Made by a program: the position numbers and the translations under genes. A DNA stretch of 45,859 bases, from positions 3,949 to 49,807 of the forward strand of contig NZ_JAGNYF010000011.1 in NCBI RefSeq assembly GCF_017985075.1. The letters are read 5' to 3'. Below the pieces are notes generated by a model. The model had not been told where the DNA came from. It did not search any database and saw only the letters and a list, made by a program, of their open reading frames with translations. Shown here piece by piece: positions 14,926 to 23,884 of the stretch (its first letter is position 1; the number at the start of each line of letters is the position of its first letter). The DNA comes from Flavobacterium sp. GTDB taxonomy: Bacteria; Bacteroidota; Bacteroidia; Flavobacteriales; Flavobacteriaceae.

Positions 14926-15408
14926 ATGGATTTAAAAGAAATTCAAAACCTAATCAAATTTGTATCTAATTCTGGAGTAGCAGAAGTAAAATTAGAAACG
15001 GGCGATGTAAAAATTACTATTAGAACTACTCTTGAAGGTAATTCTCCAGATATTACTTATGTGCAACAAGCACCAATGCAACAAGCTATTCAAGCTGCTG
15101 CGCCTGTTGCTGCCGTAAGTGCACCTGCTGCTGCACCAGCGGTAGAAGCTGCTGAAGACAATTCTAAATACATTACAATTAAGTCGCCAATGATTGGTAC
15201 ATTGTACAGAAAACCAGCTCCAGATAAACCAATGTTTGTTGAAGTTGGAAGTACTATTAGTAAAGGCGATGTAGTTTGTGTGGTTGAAGCCATGAAATTA
15301 TTCAACGAAATTGAATCTGAAATTTCAGGTAAAATCGTAAAAGTATTAGTTGACGATTCTTCACCAGTTGAATTTGACCAACCTTTATTTTTAGTTGATC
15401 CATCATAA
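14926..15408 (+). CDS. accB: Biotin carboxyl carrier protein of acetyl-CoA carboxylase
   Basis: Carries the carboxybiotin used to make malonyl-CoA. The 160 aa comprise a short N-terminal domain, an Ala/Pro-rich linker (about 48-75) and the biotinyl domain with VVEAMKLFNEIE, where Lys124 is the biotin site. Co-directional with fabH and accC. The 94-bp gap before accC is almost filled by a long AT-rich inverted repeat. Confidence 0.96.
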   Translation: MDLKEIQNLIKFVSNSGVAEVKLETGDVKITIRTTLEGNSPDITYVQQAPMQQAIQAAAPVAAVSAPAAAPAVEAAEDNSKYITIKSPMIGTLYRKPAPDKPMFVEVGSTISKGDVVCVVEAMKLFNEIESEISGKIVKVLVDDSSPVEFDQPLFLVDPS

Positions 15409-15494
15409 TTATTTTAAATTTTAAATTTTGAATTATGAATTTTTTTCATCGTTCAATTAATCATTTAAAATTTATAATTTATAATTTAAAATAA
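15409..15494. repeat. AT-rich imperfect inverted repeat between accB and accC
   Basis: Two 32-bp arms (15409-15440 and 15463-15494) pair at about 28 positions around a 22-bp centre. It starts right after the accB stop codon and ends 8 bp before the accC ATG. It may be a dispersed MITE-like element or an mRNA stem that sets the accB:accC ratio. Confidence 0.65.
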
Positions 15495-15502
15495 GCAAAA
15501 AG

Positions 15503-16855
15503 ATGTTTAAAAAAATATTAATTGCCAATAGAGGTGAAATTGCTCTACGCGTTATTCGTACGTGTAGAGAAATGGGAATTAAAACAGTAGCCGTTTACTC
15601 TACTGCTGATGCCGAAAGTTTGCACGTTAAATTTGCTGACGAAGCCGTTTGTATTGGACCACCGCCAAGTAATTTATCTTACTTGAAAATGTCTAATATT
15701 ATCGCTGCAGCTGAAATTACTAATGCTGATGCCATTCATCCTGGTTATGGTTTCCTTTCAGAAAATGCAAAATTTTCGAAAATTTGCCAAGAACACAATA
15801 TTAAATTTATTGGTGCTTCGCCTGAAATGATTGACAGAATGGGCGATAAAGCTTCTGCTAAAGCCACTATGATTGAAGCTGGTGTACCATGTGTTCCGGG
15901 TTCAGTAGGAATTTTAGACTCTTACGAACAAGCTGAGAAATTAGCCGCTGAATTTGGCTACCCAGTTATGCTAAAAGCAACTGCTGGTGGTGGTGGAAAA
16001 GGAATGCGTGCTGTTTGGAAACAAGAAGATTTATTAAAAGCTTGGGAAGGTGCTCGTCAAGAATCTGCCGCAGCTTTTGGAAATGATGGCATGTACCTTG
16101 AAAAATTAATTGAAGAACCAAGACATATTGAAATTCAGGTTGTGGGTGACTCATACGGTAAAGCATGTCACTTATCAGAAAGAGATTGTTCTGTACAACG
16201 TCGTCATCAAAAATTAACGGAAGAAACTCCTTCTCCATTCATGACAGATGAACTTCGTGAAGCTATGGGAACTGCAGCTGTAAAAGCAGCTGAATATATA
16301 AAATACGAAGGTGCTGGAACAGTAGAATTCTTAGTGGATAAACATAGAAATTTCTACTTTATGGAAATGAATACTCGTATTCAAGTAGAACACCCAATTA
16401 CAGAACAAGTAGTAGATTACGATTTAATTCGTGAACAAATTATGGTAGCTGCTGGAATTCCAATTTCTGGTAAAAACTATTTTCCACAATTACATGCAAT
16501 TGAATGTAGAATTAATGCAGAAGATCCGTATAACGACTTCCGCCCTTCACCTGGAAAAATTACGGTATTACATTCGCCAGGCGGACACGGAGTTCGTTTA
16601 GACACGCATGTTTATGCTGGTTATACGATTCCACCAAATTATGACTCGATGATTGCAAAGTTAATTACAACGGCGCAAACCAGACAAGAAGCTATAAACA
16701 AAATGAAACGCGCTTTAGACGAATTTCATATTGAAGGAATAAAAACCACAATCCCGTTCCATAGACAATTAATGGATCATCCGGATTATGTGGCAGGAAA
16801 TTACACCACGGCCTTTATGGACACTTGGGTAATGGACGCTAAAAAAGAAGAATAA
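15503..16855 (+). CDS. accC: Biotin carboxylase subunit of acetyl-CoA carboxylase
   Basis: ATP-dependent carboxylation of BCCP-bound biotin. The 450 aa match the family length: [20 protein letters not shown] at the start, [11 protein letters not shown], the ATP-grasp glycine loop [12 protein letters not shown] (about 159-170), [14 protein letters not shown], and the catalytic region [15 protein letters not shown]. It follows accB in the same direction and is closed by a hairpin at 16860-16890. Confidence 0.97.
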   Translation: MFKKILIANRGEIALRVIRTCREMGIKTVAVYSTADAESLHVKFADEAVCIGPPPSNLSYLKMSNIIAAAEITNADAIHPGYGFLSENAKFSKICQEHNIKFIGASPEMIDRMGDKASAKATMIEAGVPCVPGSVGILDSYEQAEKLAAEFGYPVMLKATAGGGGKGMRAVWKQEDLLKAWEGARQESAAAFGNDGMYLEKLIEEPRHIEIQVVGDSYGKACHLSERDCSVQRRHQKLTEETPSPFMTDELREAMGTAAVKAAEYIKYEGAGTVEFLVDKHRNFYFMEMNTRIQVEHPITEQVVDYDLIREQIMVAAGIPISGKNYFPQLHAIECRINAEDPYNDFRPSPGKITVLHSPGGHGVRLDTHVYAGYTIPPNYDSMIAKLITTAQTRQEAINKMKRALDEFHIEGIKTTIPFHRQLMDHPDYVAGNYTTAFMDTWVMDAKKEE

Positions 16856-16859
16856 AAAA

Positions 16860-16890
16860 TAGGCTAGTCAATGACTAGCCTATTTTTTTT
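16860..16890. terminator. Terminator hairpin shared by accC and the opposing ACT-domain gene
   Basis: The arms TAGGCTAGTCA and TGACTAGCCTA form a nearly continuous palindrome with T-runs on both strands. The stop codon of the minus-strand gene (TAG, 16875-16877) lies inside the right arm, so its final codons double as terminator sequence. Confidence 0.8.
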
Positions 16891-17537
16891 AAATCTTTTA
16901 TTACACTAAACGCTAAATCAATTTGGTTTTCATTTACTACGATGGTAAATTCATTAGAAGTAGAAATTACTTCATCAATAACAATACCTTCCCAAGCTAA
17001 CGATTGAAATATATAATAATATACACCCGGAACAGATACGTTTTCATGAGGTAATTTTACCGTTATAGAAGATAAATTTTCGTTTTTACTTATTAATTTT
17101 TCAGATTTTAAACAGGATTCTACCATGTCATTAATTTCTGAGCTTACCACAATATTTGTTTCATTGACACCACGAGATGAGGTGTAGAATAAATTTTTAT
17201 TCGTTTTTATCTCAAACATTAACTTAGTTTGATTTTCTAATAAAGTATCCGAAATTTCATAGGTATAATCTGTTAGAGAAGAACGAACTGTAATTTCTCC
17301 AATATTTTGTAACACCCTAGTTACCTTATGATTAATTTTAAAATCAAGTTCTTCTGAAATTCTTTTTAAAGCCATTACTACAGCGCCCTGCTTAATATCT
17401 TTACCTAAATACAATTCAATTTCAGGCATGATAATTCGGGCTAAAGAGGTTAAATTGATAATTCCTTCAGATAAAGAACTCAATAAAAAGGGCTTGGTTT
17501 TTAGGTGTTTTTCAACAACTGAGGCTACTGTTTTCAT
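16875..17537 (-). CDS. ACT-domain protein (often annotated aspartate kinase-like), 220 aa
   Basis: Probably a small-molecule-binding regulator, not a kinase: there is no amino-acid kinase domain. The N-terminal half is a winged-helix-like segment (SLSEGIINLTSLARIIMPEI, then AVVMALKRISEEL), suggesting DNA binding. The C-terminal half has two ACT-like units, one with SSITVKLPHENVSVPGVYYY (about 155-175) followed by AWEGIVIDEVISTSNEFTIV. The DNA-binding idea is inference. It lies downstream of yraN on the same strand with a 55-bp gap, and the terminator hairpin starts inside its coding end. Confidence 0.7.
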   Translation of the reverse strand: MKTVASVVEKHLKTKPFLLSSLSEGIINLTSLARIIMPEIELYLGKDIKQGAVVMALKRISEELDFKINHKVTRVLQNIGEITVRSSLTDYTYEISDTLLENQTKLMFEIKTNKNLFYTSSRGVNETNIVVSSEINDMVESCLKSEKLISKNENLSSITVKLPHENVSVPGVYYYIFQSLAWEGIVIDEVISTSNEFTIVVNENQIDLAFSVIKDLKKIG

Positions 17538-17592
17538 AAAATTTGGGGTTTATTTACATACAAATATATAAATCAAAATGTTAATTTTATTA

Positions 17593-17958
17593 CTAATTGT
17601 TGAAATAATAAAAAGCTGCCTCTAAATGTTCAATGTCAAATGATGTACCAGTTGCGTGAATAGCGATAATATCAAAACGGACTTCAACGTCTAAATCATT
17701 GGCAATCACGTATTCATTGATGGCTTTTACTAAAAGTTGAATTTTTTTGGGCTTTACAAAATCTTGCGGTAAACCATATTCTAATGAAGAGCGTGTTTTC
17801 ACTTCAATTACAGCCAAAATAGCATCTTTCTTAGCAATAATATCTACTTCTGCCTTTTGAAACGTCCAGTTGGTTTCTAAAATTTCATAGCCGTTTTTTT
17901 CTAAAAAATCTACAGCCAGCTCTTCTCCAAGCTTTCCTAATTCGTTGTGTTCTGCCAT
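17593..17958 (-). CDS. yraN: YraN family (UPF0102) nuclease-like protein
   Basis: 121 aa from the ATG at 17956-17958; a longer TTG start is less likely because the family begins near HNELGKLGEELAVDFL. The Holliday-junction-resolvase-like core is intact: Glu in GKLGEELA, Asp in AEVDIIAKKD, and EVKTRSS. The cellular role is not established. It lies 40 bp downstream of the LD-carboxypeptidase gene on the same strand and may be co-transcribed. Confidence 0.92.
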   Translation of the reverse strand: MAEHNELGKLGEELAVDFLEKNGYEILETNWTFQKAEVDIIAKKDAILAVIEVKTRSSLEYGLPQDFVKPKKIQLLVKAINEYVIANDLDVEVRFDIIAIHATGTSFDIEHLEAAFYYFNN

Positions 17959-17998
17959 TTTTTTATGCGTCAATATTCAATGTGTCGATATGCCAATT

Positions 17999-18895
17999 TT
18001 AAATAAATTGAAGTTTTACTTCTTTTTCATTTACTTCAAATGCTACTTGTTGACCAAGAATTAATGTTCGATTATCCGATTGATGTCCGGCTGGAAATTG
18101 AAAAGCTATTGGAATACGATTTTCTTTAGCTATTTCAGTAATAATTTGCACTTCATTTTGCCCAAACGGAATTTCGTTATCGTGCATATCCGTCATACTT
18201 CCTACTATAATTCCATTTACATTTTCGAAATAACCATTACGCTTTAAGTTGTACATCATTCGGTCAATATGATATAAATATTCGTCTAAATCTTCAATAA
18301 ATAGAATTTTATCTTTTGTATCAATTGCTGATTTTGAACCTAATAAACTATACAAAATAGAAATATTTCCGCCTACCAATTCGCCCGAAGCAGTTCCTTT
18401 TACATCATAACTTTTCGAAGGAAATGTATAAGAAATCATTTCTCCAAAAAGTGCATTTCGTAAAGTATCTTTTACTTCTTCTGGTGCATTTGGAACAGTA
18501 AACGGCATAATGGAATGTAAGGTTGCCACACGTTCTATATTTAATTGGCTATGCAAAACGGTTACATCTGAAAAGCCCATAATCCATTTAGGATGTTTCT
18601 TAAATTTCGTAAAATCTAATGAATCAATAATTCTAACCGTACCATATCCACCTCGAGCACACCAAATGGCTTTTACGTTTTCATCATCCAATTGTACTTG
18701 AAAATCTGCTGCACGTTCGGTATCTGTACCACCTAATTGGCAATTATTTAAACCAATTGTGTTTCCTAATTTTACTTTCAATCCCCAAGATTCTAATAAA
18801 TCAATAGCTGGTTTGGCGTCTTCGGGAAAAAATTTTCTTGCTGTACAAACAATAGCGACAGTATCTCCTGCCTTTAAAAATTGTGGTATAATCAT
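17999..18895 (-). CDS. LD-carboxypeptidase (peptidase family S66)
   Basis: Predicted to remove the terminal D-alanine from murein tetrapeptides during cell-wall recycling. The 298 aa show CARGGYGTVRIID (about 79-91), nucleophile serine in MGFSDVTVLHSQLN (about 106-119), catalytic Glu in FIEDLDEYLYHIDRM and His in PAGHQSDNRTLILG. There is no signal peptide, so it is cytoplasmic like LdcA. First gene of the ldcA-like / yraN / ACT run, divergent from metG. Confidence 0.92.
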   Translation of the reverse strand: MIIPQFLKAGDTVAIVCTARKFFPEDAKPAIDLLESWGLKVKLGNTIGLNNCQLGGTDTERAADFQVQLDDENVKAIWCARGGYGTVRIIDSLDFTKFKKHPKWIMGFSDVTVLHSQLNIERVATLHSIMPFTVPNAPEEVKDTLRNALFGEMISYTFPSKSYDVKGTASGELVGGNISILYSLLGSKSAIDTKDKILFIEDLDEYLYHIDRMMYNLKRNGYFENVNGIIVGSMTDMHDNEIPFGQNEVQIITEIAKENRIPIAFQFPAGHQSDNRTLILGQQVAFEVNEKEVKLQFI

Positions 18896-18965
18896 AGAAA
18901 TATAAATAAGAATTCAAAAATAAGGAATTTGAACAGAAAAATTCGTCTATTCCTATCAAATGAAT

Positions 18966-18973
18966 TATTTTTG
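18966..18973 (+). promoter_or_regulatory. -7 promoter box (TATTTTTG) for metG
   Basis: Matches TAnnTTTG. It lies after the in-frame ATG at 18960 and 19 bp before the ATG at 18993, so it decides in favour of the shorter start. Confidence 0.6.
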
Positions 18974-18992
18974 TATCAAATTTAATTACGAT

Positions 18993-21056
18993 ATGTTAGA
19001 AAATCCGAAAAGATATACCATTACAGCAGCACTTCCTTACACCAATGGACCCATTCATATTGGGCATTTAGCAGGAGTTTATGTGCCTTCTGATATATAT
19101 TCAAGATATTTACGATTACAAGGAAAAGACGTGGCTTTCATTTGCGGAAGCGACGAGCACGGTGTAGCAATTTCAATGAAAGCTAAGAAAGAAGGCATCA
19201 CACCTCAACAAGTAATTGATAAATATGACGGAATTATTCGTCAATCTTTTTTAGATTTTGGAATTTCTTTTGATAATTATTCCCGAACTTCCTCGGAAAT
19301 TCATCATAAAACAGCTTCGGAATTTTTCAAAAAACTTTACGATAACGGTGATTTCATCGAAGAAACTACCGAACAATTATACGATGCAAAAGCAGACCAA
19401 TTCTTAGCAGACCGCTTTGTAACTGGAACTTGTCCAAAGTGCGACAACCCAGAAGCGTATGGCGACCAATGTGAAAAATGTGGTTCGACTTTAAACGCAA
19501 CTGATTTAATTAATCCGAAGTCGACAATAACAGGTGAAACGCCGATTTTAAAATCTACAAAACACTGGTTTTTACCTTTAAATCGTTACGAATCGTTCTT
19601 AAGAGAATGGATTTTAGAAGGTCATAAAAACGACTGGAAACCCAATGTTTACGGACAAGTAAAATCGTGGGTTGATGGTGGTTTAGAACCAAGAGCCGTA
19701 ACACGTGATTTAGATTGGGGAATCGATGTGCCTGTTCCAGGTGCCGAAGGAAAAAAATTATACGTTTGGTTTGATGCGCCTATTGGTTACATTTCAGCGA
19801 CTAAAGAATGGGCGGCTCGCGAAGGAAAAGATTGGGAACCTTATTGGAAAGATGCCGATACAAAATTGGTTCATTTCATTGGGAAAGACAATATCGTATT
19901 TCATTGTATCATTTTTCCGGCGATGTTAAAAGCGGAAGGAAGTTATATTCTACCTGATAATGTTCCTGCAAACGAATTCTTAAATTTAGAAGGAAATAAA
20001 TTATCGACTTCTAAAAATTGGGCAGTTTGGTTACACGAATATTTACAAGATTTTCCTGATAAACAAGATTCGTTACGTTATGCGTTAACGGCAAATGCGC
20101 CAGAAACAAAAGACAACGACTTCACTTGGAAAGATTTTCAAGCCAGAAATAATAATGAATTAGCCGCGATTTTTGGAAATTTCATCAATCGTGTGGTGGT
20201 GTTAACCAATAAATATTACGACGGAATAGTTCCTACACCAAACGAATTTTCAGAAGTTGACGAGCAAACTTTAGCCGAACTAAAAGCCTATCCAGCAGTA
20301 ATTTCAAGTTCAATCGAGCGTTATAGATTTAGAGAAGCGTTAGGCGAATTAATGAACGTAGCCCGTTTAGGAAATAAATATTTAGCCGACGAAGAACCTT
20401 GGAAAATGATTAAGGAAAATCCGGCAAGAGTACAAACGCAAATGTATATAGCATTGCAAATTGCTTCTGCATTAGCGATACTTTCAGAACCGTTTTTACC
20501 GTTTACATCTGCTAAATTGTGCAACATTTTACAGATTAAAGTCAATAATTGGAATTTAGAATTTGAAAATTGGAATTTAACAAAACCTGGGCATCAAATT
20601 GGTCAAGCGGAAATTTTGTTTGCCCAAATTGAAGATGCCGAAATCCAAAAACAATTAGATAAATTAGAAGCAACTAAAACCGCCAATGCTTCGATAAACT
20701 CAGCACAAGTTATGGAACCGCAAAAAGAAATCATCACTTTTGAAGATTTTGCCAAAGTAGATTTACGAATCGGGACAATTATTGAAGCCGAAAAAATGCC
20801 AAAAGCCAACAAATTATTGGTCTTAAAAGTAGATACCGGAATTGATGTGAGAACCATCGTTTCTGGAATTGCAGAGCATTTTACACCAGAAGAAGTCATT
20901 GGAAAACGCGTAACGGTTTTAGTAAACCTAGCACCAAGAGCATTACGTGGTGTGGAAAGCGAAGGTATGTTATTATTAACCAATACTGCCGAAGGTAAAT
21001 TGGTTTTCGTAAATCCAGATACAGAAGGCGTGATTAATGGTGCGATGATATCTTAG
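18993..21056 (+). CDS. metG: Methionyl-tRNA synthetase
   Basis: Charges tRNA-Met. From this ATG it is 687 aa: the HIGH motif in [11 protein letters not shown] (about 18-28), a zinc knuckle [18 protein letters not shown] (about 147-164), a KMSKS variant KLSTSKNW (about 343) and a C-terminal Trbp111-like tRNA-binding domain ([20 protein letters not shown] onward). Near residues 518-531 there is a short in-frame repeat (NNWNLEF then ENWNLTK). The HAD gene follows one base after the stop codon. Confidence 0.97.
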   Translation: MLENPKRYTITAALPYTNGPIHIGHLAGVYVPSDIYSRYLRLQGKDVAFICGSDEHGVAISMKAKKEGITPQQVIDKYDGIIRQSFLDFGISFDNYSRTSSEIHHKTASEFFKKLYDNGDFIEETTEQLYDAKADQFLADRFVTGTCPKCDNPEAYGDQCEKCGSTLNATDLINPKSTITGETPILKSTKHWFLPLNRYESFLREWILEGHKNDWKPNVYGQVKSWVDGGLEPRAVTRDLDWGIDVPVPGAEGKKLYVWFDAPIGYISATKEWAAREGKDWEPYWKDADTKLVHFIGKDNIVFHCIIFPAMLKAEGSYILPDNVPANEFLNLEGNKLSTSKNWAVWLHEYLQDFPDKQDSLRYALTANAPETKDNDFTWKDFQARNNNELAAIFGNFINRVVVLTNKYYDGIVPTPNEFSEVDEQTLAELKAYPAVISSSIERYRFREALGELMNVARLGNKYLADEEPWKMIKENPARVQTQMYIALQIASALAILSEPFLPFTSAKLCNILQIKVNNWNLEFENWNLTKPGHQIGQAEILFAQIEDAEIQKQLDKLEATKTANASINSAQVMEPQKEIITFEDFAKVDLRIGTIIEAEKMPKANKLLVLKVDTGIDVRTIVSGIAEHFTPEEVIGKRVTVLVNLAPRALRGVESEGMLLLTNTAEGKLVFVNPDTEGVINGAMIS

Positions 21057-21057
21057 T

Positions 21058-21741
21058 ATGAATTTAAAAACAATCGCATTTGATGCAGACGACACCCTTT
21101 GGCACAACGAACCCTATTTCGATGAGGTACAACAACGCTTTTGTGTCTTGTTTCAAGATTATGCGTCGCATCAAGAAATTTTAGGGTTAATTTTAAATCA
21201 TCAAGTCAATAATTTGCCGTTATATGGTTTTGGAATTAAAGCATTTACATTATCGATGATTGAAACGGCTTTGGAATTGACTAATCATCAAATTTCGGGT
21301 AAAGGAATAGAGCAAATTTTAGCCATTGGAAAAGATTTATTGCAAAAACCAGTGGAATTACTTCCTAACATCACCGAAGTTTTAGAACAATTGCAAGGAA
21401 AATACAAATTGGTCGTAGCCACAAAAGGCGATTTAAAAGACCAACATAGAAAATTACACGATTCAGGAATTGGTGCTTTTTTTCATCATATTGAAGTGAT
21501 GAGCGACAAAACCGAATTGGATTACGAAAAAATGTTAGCCCGTTTAGATTGCCAAGCAGATGATTTTTTAATGATTGGCAATTCGTTAAAATCCGATGTT
21601 TTACCCGTATTAAATTTGGGCGGACACGCCATTCATATTCCGTATCACACAACATGGGAATATGAAAAAATAGATTTTGAAATTCAGCATAACAACTTTA
21701 AATCGGTTACCCAAATAACTGAAATTTTAACATTAGTGTAA
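21058..21741 (+). CDS. HAD superfamily hydrolase
   Basis: Probable phosphatase. The 227 aa have motif I FDADDTLWHNE (8-18, nucleophile Asp8), motif II in VVATKGDLKDQHRK and motif IV in DDFLMIGNSLKSDV. A helical cap separates I and II. The substrate is unknown. It starts one base after metG and its stop codon overlaps the next start codon (TAATG), so metG, this gene and the acetyltransferase are probably one operon. Confidence 0.88.
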   Translation: MNLKTIAFDADDTLWHNEPYFDEVQQRFCVLFQDYASHQEILGLILNHQVNNLPLYGFGIKAFTLSMIETALELTNHQISGKGIEQILAIGKDLLQKPVELLPNITEVLEQLQGKYKLVVATKGDLKDQHRKLHDSGIGAFFHHIEVMSDKTELDYEKMLARLDCQADDFLMIGNSLKSDVLPVLNLGGHAIHIPYHTTWEYEKIDFEIQHNNFKSVTQITEILTLV

Positions 21742-22364
21742 TGAAGCAAAAAATTGACATCACTACTTGGAACCGAAAAGAGCACTTTGAATTTTTTAGC
21801 AAATTTGAAGAACCTTTTTTTGGAACTACTATCCAATTTGATTGTACAAAAGCCTATCATAAAGCTAAAGAATTAGGCGTAAGTTTTTTTGTATATTATT
21901 TACACAAAACTATAGTTGCCGTAAATAAAATTGAAAATTTTAGGTACCGAATAGAAAATGATAATGTCTATCTTTTTGATAAAATTAACGCGTCTGCTAC
22001 TATTTTACGTGACGATAAAACATTTGGTTTTTCAGAAATAGAATACGATGAAAAACTAAGTAATTTTGAATCTAATTTTATTAAAGAGTCAAGTAGAGTG
22101 CAAAACACAACTGGACTTTTCACAAGAGAATATAATGAAAACATTATTCATTTTTCGGCTTTACCTTGGGTGAATTTCACTTCAATTTCACATTCAAGAG
22201 ATTTTTCAATACCTGATAGTTGTCCAAAATTTTCATTTGGAAAAATGACAGATGAAAACGGAGTGAAAAAAATTCCAATGGCAGTTTATGTGCATCACGG
22301 ATTAATAGACGGATATCATTTAGGTTTGTTTTTTGAAGAATTCGAACAGTTAATGAATGAATAA
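21741..22364 (+). CDS. Chloramphenicol acetyltransferase-fold protein
   Basis: The 207 aa match the CAT family: INASATILRDDKTFGFSEI, LPWVNFTSISH (about 141-151) and the catalytic-site motif HHGLIDGYH (185-193), compared with HHAVCDGFH in classical CAT. Length is close to CAT trimers (about 215 aa). The housekeeping position next to metG and a HAD hydrolase argues against a mobile resistance gene, so whether it acetylates chloramphenicol is unknown. Translationally coupled to the preceding gene. Confidence 0.87.
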   Translation: MKQKIDITTWNRKEHFEFFSKFEEPFFGTTIQFDCTKAYHKAKELGVSFFVYYLHKTIVAVNKIENFRYRIENDNVYLFDKINASATILRDDKTFGFSEIEYDEKLSNFESNFIKESSRVQNTTGLFTREYNENIIHFSALPWVNFTSISHSRDFSIPDSCPKFSFGKMTDENGVKKIPMAVYVHHGLIDGYHLGLFFEEFEQLMNE

Positions 22365-22396
22365 GAAGAGCACCATTAAGCACTCTTCTTATCTTT
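22361..22396. terminator. Terminator between the CAT-like and HRDC genes
   Basis: The arms ATAAGAAGAG (22361-22370) and CTCTTCTTAT (22383-22392) form a 10-bp stem with a 12-nt loop. The stop codon of the CAT-like gene (22362-22364) lies in the left arm. Confidence 0.75.
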
Positions 22397-22402
22397 CAAA
22401 AT

Positions 22403-22840
22403 TTAAACGGCATTCAAAATCGCTAAAATATCTTCGCCAAATTTGTCTGCTTTTTGTTTTCCAAAACCTTTAATCTGTTGTAATTCGTCTAAATTACTCG
22501 GCTTATATAATGCTAAATCAATTAATTCAGAATTATGACAAATCATAAATTTTTTCTGATTTAGTTTTTCTGATTTTTCAGTTCTCCATTGATTTAAGTA
22601 CCCGTAAACTTGTTTGTCCTTCGGAAGTAAATCTTCGTACGACTTTCGTTCTAATCGTATAGGTTTCTCCTGTTGCTCAGTTTCATGATGAACAATAACA
22701 GACCAATGCGCCGGGTCGCTTTCCAAAAATTGGGTGCTGGATTTTTTAAATATAACTGTTTCTAAAAAAGTATTTAATGTTTGTTGATCTTGCTCTAAAA
22801 ATGCAGGATCTATTCGGATAGAAAATACACTAACTTGCAT
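22403..22840 (-). CDS. Standalone HRDC domain protein, 145 aa
   Basis: The C-terminal half is an HRDC domain (LNQWRTEKSEKLNQKKFMIC, then KPSNLDELQQIKGFGKQKADKFGEDIL), the nucleic-acid-binding module usually attached to RecQ helicases or RNase D. Here it stands alone behind a beta-strand-rich N-terminal segment (MQVSVFSIRIDPAFLEQDQQ). It begins 7 bp after an ssb gene on the same strand, which suggests a shared DNA-metabolism role. The helicase partner, if any, is not in the window. Confidence 0.85.
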   Translation of the reverse strand: MQVSVFSIRIDPAFLEQDQQTLNTFLETVIFKKSSTQFLESDPAHWSVIVHHETEQQEKPIRLERKSYEDLLPKDKQVYGYLNQWRTEKSEKLNQKKFMICHNSELIDLALYKPSNLDELQQIKGFGKQKADKFGEDILAILNAV

Positions 22841-22847
22841 AACAAAC

Positions 22848-23171
22848 TTATTTACCGATTAACAAAATTTCATTTGCAATTACTTCTGTGATGTAGCGTT
22901 TGTTTCCGTCTTTGTCGTCGTAACTTCTGTGGGTTAGTTTGCCTTCAATGGCAATTTCTTTTCCTTTGGTTACATATTTTTCAATAATTTCTGCTGTTTT
23001 TCCCCAAGCCGTCACACGGTGCCATTGCATTTGTTCTACTTTATCACCATTTTCTCGATAATATACTTCATTTGTAGCGATGTTGATGTTTGCTAATTTT
23101 CTTCCTCCTTCAAGGTTTTTGATTTCTGGTTCTTGACCCACATTTCCGATTAATTGTACTGAATTTTTCAT
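22848..23171 (-). CDS. ssb: Single-stranded DNA-binding protein, short form (paralogue 1)
   Basis: The 107-aa OB-fold protein begins MKNSVQLIGNVGQEPEIKNL and contains WHRVTAWGKTAEI and KLTHRSYDDKDGNKRYITEV. It ends right after the OB fold (ANEILLIGK): the flexible linker and acidic tip (DDDIPF-like) that recruit repair and replication proteins are missing. About 70% identical by eye to the second copy 160 bp upstream. Co-directional with the HRDC gene. Confidence 0.93.
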   Translation of the reverse strand: MKNSVQLIGNVGQEPEIKNLEGGRKLANINIATNEVYYRENGDKVEQMQWHRVTAWGKTAEIIEKYVTKGKEIAIEGKLTHRSYDDKDGNKRYITEVIANEILLIGK

Positions 23172-23242
23172 AAGGCTTATATGTTTAATTGTTTATTTAT
23201 TTCGCGTTTCGTTAAGTTTTAGCTTAGGAAAAACGCTTGTTT

Positions 23243-23262
23243 TATGGCGTGTAAAATTTAAT
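23243..23262 (-). repeat. Partial copy of the upstream ssb leader
   Basis: Reads ATTAAATTTTACACGCCAT on the minus strand, matching the sequence at the ssb copy 2 start codon except for one missing base. The G of ATG is replaced by A. Probable relic of the tandem duplication. Confidence 0.45.
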
Positions 23263-23332
23263 TTTTTGTTATTTAATTTTTTGAAACGCAGATTTAATAA
23301 ATATAAAAAATCTTAGCGTTGAAATGTAATTG

Positions 23333-23653
23333 TTATTTGCTTAATAAAACCAACTCGTTCGCGACAACTTCTGTAATAAATCGTTTGTTGCCGTCTTTGT
23401 CATCGTAGCTTCTATGTGTTAATTTGCCTTCTATAGCTACGTGACACCCTTTAGTGATTAATTTTTCAGCAATTTCAGCTGTTTTCCCCCAGGCAGAAAT
23501 TCGATGCCATTCGGTTTGTTCCACTTTTTCACCTTTAGCGTTGGTGTAATTTTCATTCGTTGCGATGGTAAAATTGGCAACTTTTCCTGATTCTAAGTTT
23601 TTGATTTCTGGTTCTTGTCCTACGTGTCCGATTAATTGTACTCTGTTTTTCAT
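23333..23653 (-). CDS. ssb: Single-stranded DNA-binding protein, short form (paralogue 2)
   Basis: From the ATG at 23651-23653 it is 106 aa: MKNRVQLIGHVGQEPEIKNL, WHRISAWGKTAEIAEKL, KLTHRSYDDKDGNKRFITEV, ending ANELVLLSK. Like its neighbour it has the OB fold but no acidic C-terminal tip. An in-frame start further upstream would add 26 residues unlike any SSB. It is first in the order ssb-ssb-HRDC. A replicative SSB with a normal tail is presumably elsewhere. Confidence 0.93.
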   Translation of the reverse strand: MKNRVQLIGHVGQEPEIKNLESGKVANFTIATNENYTNAKGEKVEQTEWHRISAWGKTAEIAEKLITKGCHVAIEGKLTHRSYDDKDGNKRFITEVVANELVLLSK

Positions 23654-23884
23654 GGCGTGTAAATATTTAATGTTAATATAAATTAAAATTTGTTTATCGA
23701 CTGAACTCGTTGTTTCATTTCGACAGTGCAAAGTTGTGGTAAGAAAAAAAGTTTATTCGGTTATTATTCATTTAAAATCGATTGTAATTGTTTGTTGTCG
23801 TTTGTGAATGGAAAATAAAAAATCTAAAAGCATTCAATATTTCTATTTTTTTACTACTTTTATTGGACCTCAAATAAAAATATT

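Noticed and set aside
16875-17537. Aspartate kinase
   Set aside because: Only ACT-like regions are present; the amino-acid kinase catalytic domain is missing and the length is half that expected.
23701-23725. Third copy of the 6254-6320 palindrome upstream of ssb copy 2
   Set aside because: Only CTGAACTCGTT and a displaced TTTCA match and there is no opposing arm; chance similarity is likely.
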